From Nitrospirota bacterium (GTDB lineage: Bacteria; Nitrospirota; Nitrospiria; JACQBZ01): a stretch of DNA of 6,939 nt. Positions 6,035 through 6,939 of this stretch are shown here, in pieces. The stretch covers positions 1 through 6,939 of the forward strand of contig JACQHO010000164.1 of the NCBI GenBank assembly GCA_016198945.1. The letters are read 5' to 3'. The notes under the pieces are model-generated. The model worked only from the letters and a program-made list of their open reading frames with translations, was not told where the DNA came from and made no database searches. Position numbers and translations under genes: made by a program. Numbering within the stretch: the first letter of the stretch is position 1; each line of letters starts with the position of its first letter.

Positions 6035-6796
6035 ATGTACTTAAAAAAGGAACACCTCTACAAGAGAGATGAACCCTATGTTCTAAAGCCGGGCCCGGAG
6101 GGGTATGTCCCGCCGGCGGCTGCGTCGATGGGGATCGAGCTTCCCGATCCGGGTGAGGGATTGATCTACGGCTGCAAGACGAATGAAGATGCCGTGATGG
6201 AGGAGATCGCCAAGCAGATGCTTACGGGAAAGAACCCGACCATTTTCCCGGGGCCGCTGGTCCTATGGAACTGGAATGACCATGCCAAGATCAAAGCACA
6301 GGCGGTATTGGAAATTGCCAACGAGATTCCTAGGGTGATGATCATTCCAATGCCGGACTACCGTCCGAAATATCCGAAAATCGAACCGGAAGAAGAGATC
6401 AATCCCAACCATCCGAACCTGACGATCTGGCACAACAAGATCGAGGTCTGCATCTTTGTCGGCGTGCATTGTCATTATGCCAATCTCACTCTCAAAATGA
6501 TACGGGCCGGAACAAACTGTCTGACCATCGCGGTCTGCGCGGAACAGGGGCATGAGGACGCGATGCTGACGGTCCGGGATTCGGATGACAGCAAGCTCCG
6601 AAGACTGGCCCAGGTGATCCGGAAGGTGCGTGAGTCCATGGGGATTCCGGCCCCGACCCGACCTCCCTTCGGCGGCGGAAAACGCGAGATTGTGACGCCG
6701 GAGGAATGGACCAAGATTCGGAAAGAGGGTCTGGCCATGGCGGGAAACCCTCCGAAGGGAATGCCGCTGCGTGAAGGCCAGATGCCCCACGTTTAA
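6035..6796 (+). CDS. porE: Pyruvate (2-oxoacid):ferredoxin oxidoreductase, epsilon subunit (CO dehydrogenase beta-like family)
   Basis: This 253-residue protein resembles the extra fifth subunit of the Hydrogenobacter/Nitrospira type of oxidoreductase, often labelled in databases as CO dehydrogenase beta-subunit family. Recognition rests on recall of GVHCHYANLTLKMIRAGTNC (143-162) and the following AVCAEQGHED, plus gene order. Its molecular role is not established; a structural or stabilising part in the complex is plausible. Cysteines at 47, 139, 146, 162 and 168 are not in a CxxC arrangement, so no ferredoxin-type cluster is apparent. No signal peptide or membrane segment is seen, so it is cytosolic. 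Residues 105-130 and 205-250 are Pro/Glu/Lys-rich and probably extended. It starts 17 bases after porD, with GGAG before the ATG. It is not a true CO dehydrogenase: no Ni-Fe cluster ligands or cooS/acs genes are nearby. Confidence 0.72.
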   Translation: MYLKKEHLYKRDEPYVLKPGPEGYVPPAAASMGIELPDPGEGLIYGCKTNEDAVMEEIAKQMLTGKNPTIFPGPLVLWNWNDHAKIKAQAVLEIANEIPRVMIIPMPDYRPKYPKIEPEEEINPNHPNLTIWHNKIEVCIFVGVHCHYANLTLKMIRAGTNCLTIAVCAEQGHEDAMLTVRDSDDSKLRRLAQVIRKVRESMGIPAPTRPPFGGGKREIVTPEEWTKIRKEGLAMAGNPPKGMPLREGQMPHV

Positions 6797-6816
6797 TTAT
6801 AAAAAGGGGAGAGATC

Positions 6817-6939
6817 ATGAGCGAACCAATGGAGCCCGAACAGAAGACAAATCCTCAGGGAGACCCGATCACTTCAGCCGCGGTCAAAGTGGAAGCGGGC
6901 AAAGATCCGCATGGCGAGGCCAAAAAGCAACGGGTCGTC
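6817..6939 (+). CDS. Partial CDS, probable 2-oxoacid:ferredoxin oxidoreductase alpha subunit (N-terminus only)
   Basis: ATG at 6817 follows porE by 20 bases, with GGGGAGAG before it, and the frame stays open for 41 codons to the right edge. The visible peptide begins MSEPMEPEQKTNPQGDP, is rich in Glu, Lys, Pro and Ala, and looks disordered. It ends KKQRVV, which resembles the beta-strand that opens alpha subunits just before their GN motif. The alpha subunit is the only core subunit missing from this operon, so porA is expected by elimination. No catalytic motif is in view, so identity is an inference. If correct, the protein carries an N-terminal extension of about 35 residues compared with usual alpha subunits. 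Confidence 0.5.
   Translation, partial: MSEPMEPEQKTNPQGDPITSAAVKVEAGKDPHGEAKKQRVV

Noticed and set aside
6035..6796. True carbon monoxide dehydrogenase subunit
   Set aside because: There are no Ni-Fe cluster motifs and no CO dehydrogenase partner genes; the gene sits inside an oxidoreductase operon between delta and the probable alpha.
1..6939. CRISPR array, tRNA, rRNA, insertion sequence or prophage genes
   Set aside because: No regularly spaced repeats, cloverleaf-like sequences, rRNA stretches, transposase motifs or terminal inverted repeats were seen on either strand.

Overview
The window holds two divergent gene blocks that share one intergenic control region at about 3808-4104. The plus-strand block is a five-subunit 2-oxoacid:ferredoxin oxidoreductase, most likely the pyruvate enzyme. 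This form is known from Hydrogenobacter/Aquificales and from Nitrospirota such as Nitrospira and Leptospirillum, where it drives reductive acetyl-CoA carboxylation in the reductive TCA cycle. Together with the moderately GC-rich base composition and the CO-dehydrogenase-beta-like epsilon subunit, this suggests a chemolithoautotrophic Nitrospirota member. That placement is an inference; the window has no rRNA or other phylogenetic marker.

Minus strand (45-3807, transcribed right to left): a tightly packed three-gene operon. The first gene is a LuxE-family acyl-protein synthetase (3807-2710), the second a LuxC-family fatty acyl-CoA/acyl-enzyme reductase (2713-1280), and the third a PLP-dependent class-III aminotransferase (1262-45, possibly starting at 1283). 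The first two overlap by ATGA, and the second and third meet at a GTGA overlap built from a heptanucleotide tandem repeat. No luciferase gene (luxAB) is present, so this is not a light-producing operon. Read together, the enzymes could activate a carboxylic acid, reduce it to an aldehyde and aminate the aldehyde to a primary amine. This is the most interesting hypothesis in the window.

Intergenic region: a near-leaderless promoter serves the minus operon (TATAAT ending 7 nt from the aligned start region). A strong sigma70-type promoter (TTGACA-18-TATATT) and a second weaker one nearer the gene serve the plus operon. An inverted repeat GTTGCC/GGCAAC sits across the plus -35 box. The leader also holds two tiny overlapping reading frames that end on the start codon of the first por gene.

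Plus strand (4105-6939): beta (porB), gamma (porG), delta ferredoxin (porD), epsilon (porE), then the first 41 codons of a gene running off the right edge, expected by elimination to be alpha (porA). porB and porG overlap by ATGA, the remaining gaps are 15-20 nt, and each gene has a clear purine-rich ribosome binding site, so all five should be made from one message in matched amounts.

Unusual small-scale structure lies mainly in the minus operon: a nine-C homopolymer near the start of the LuxC-like gene, the heptamer array at the LuxC/aminotransferase junction, and an 18-bp sequence found twice with one mismatch (inside the LuxC N-terminus and upstream of the LuxE gene).
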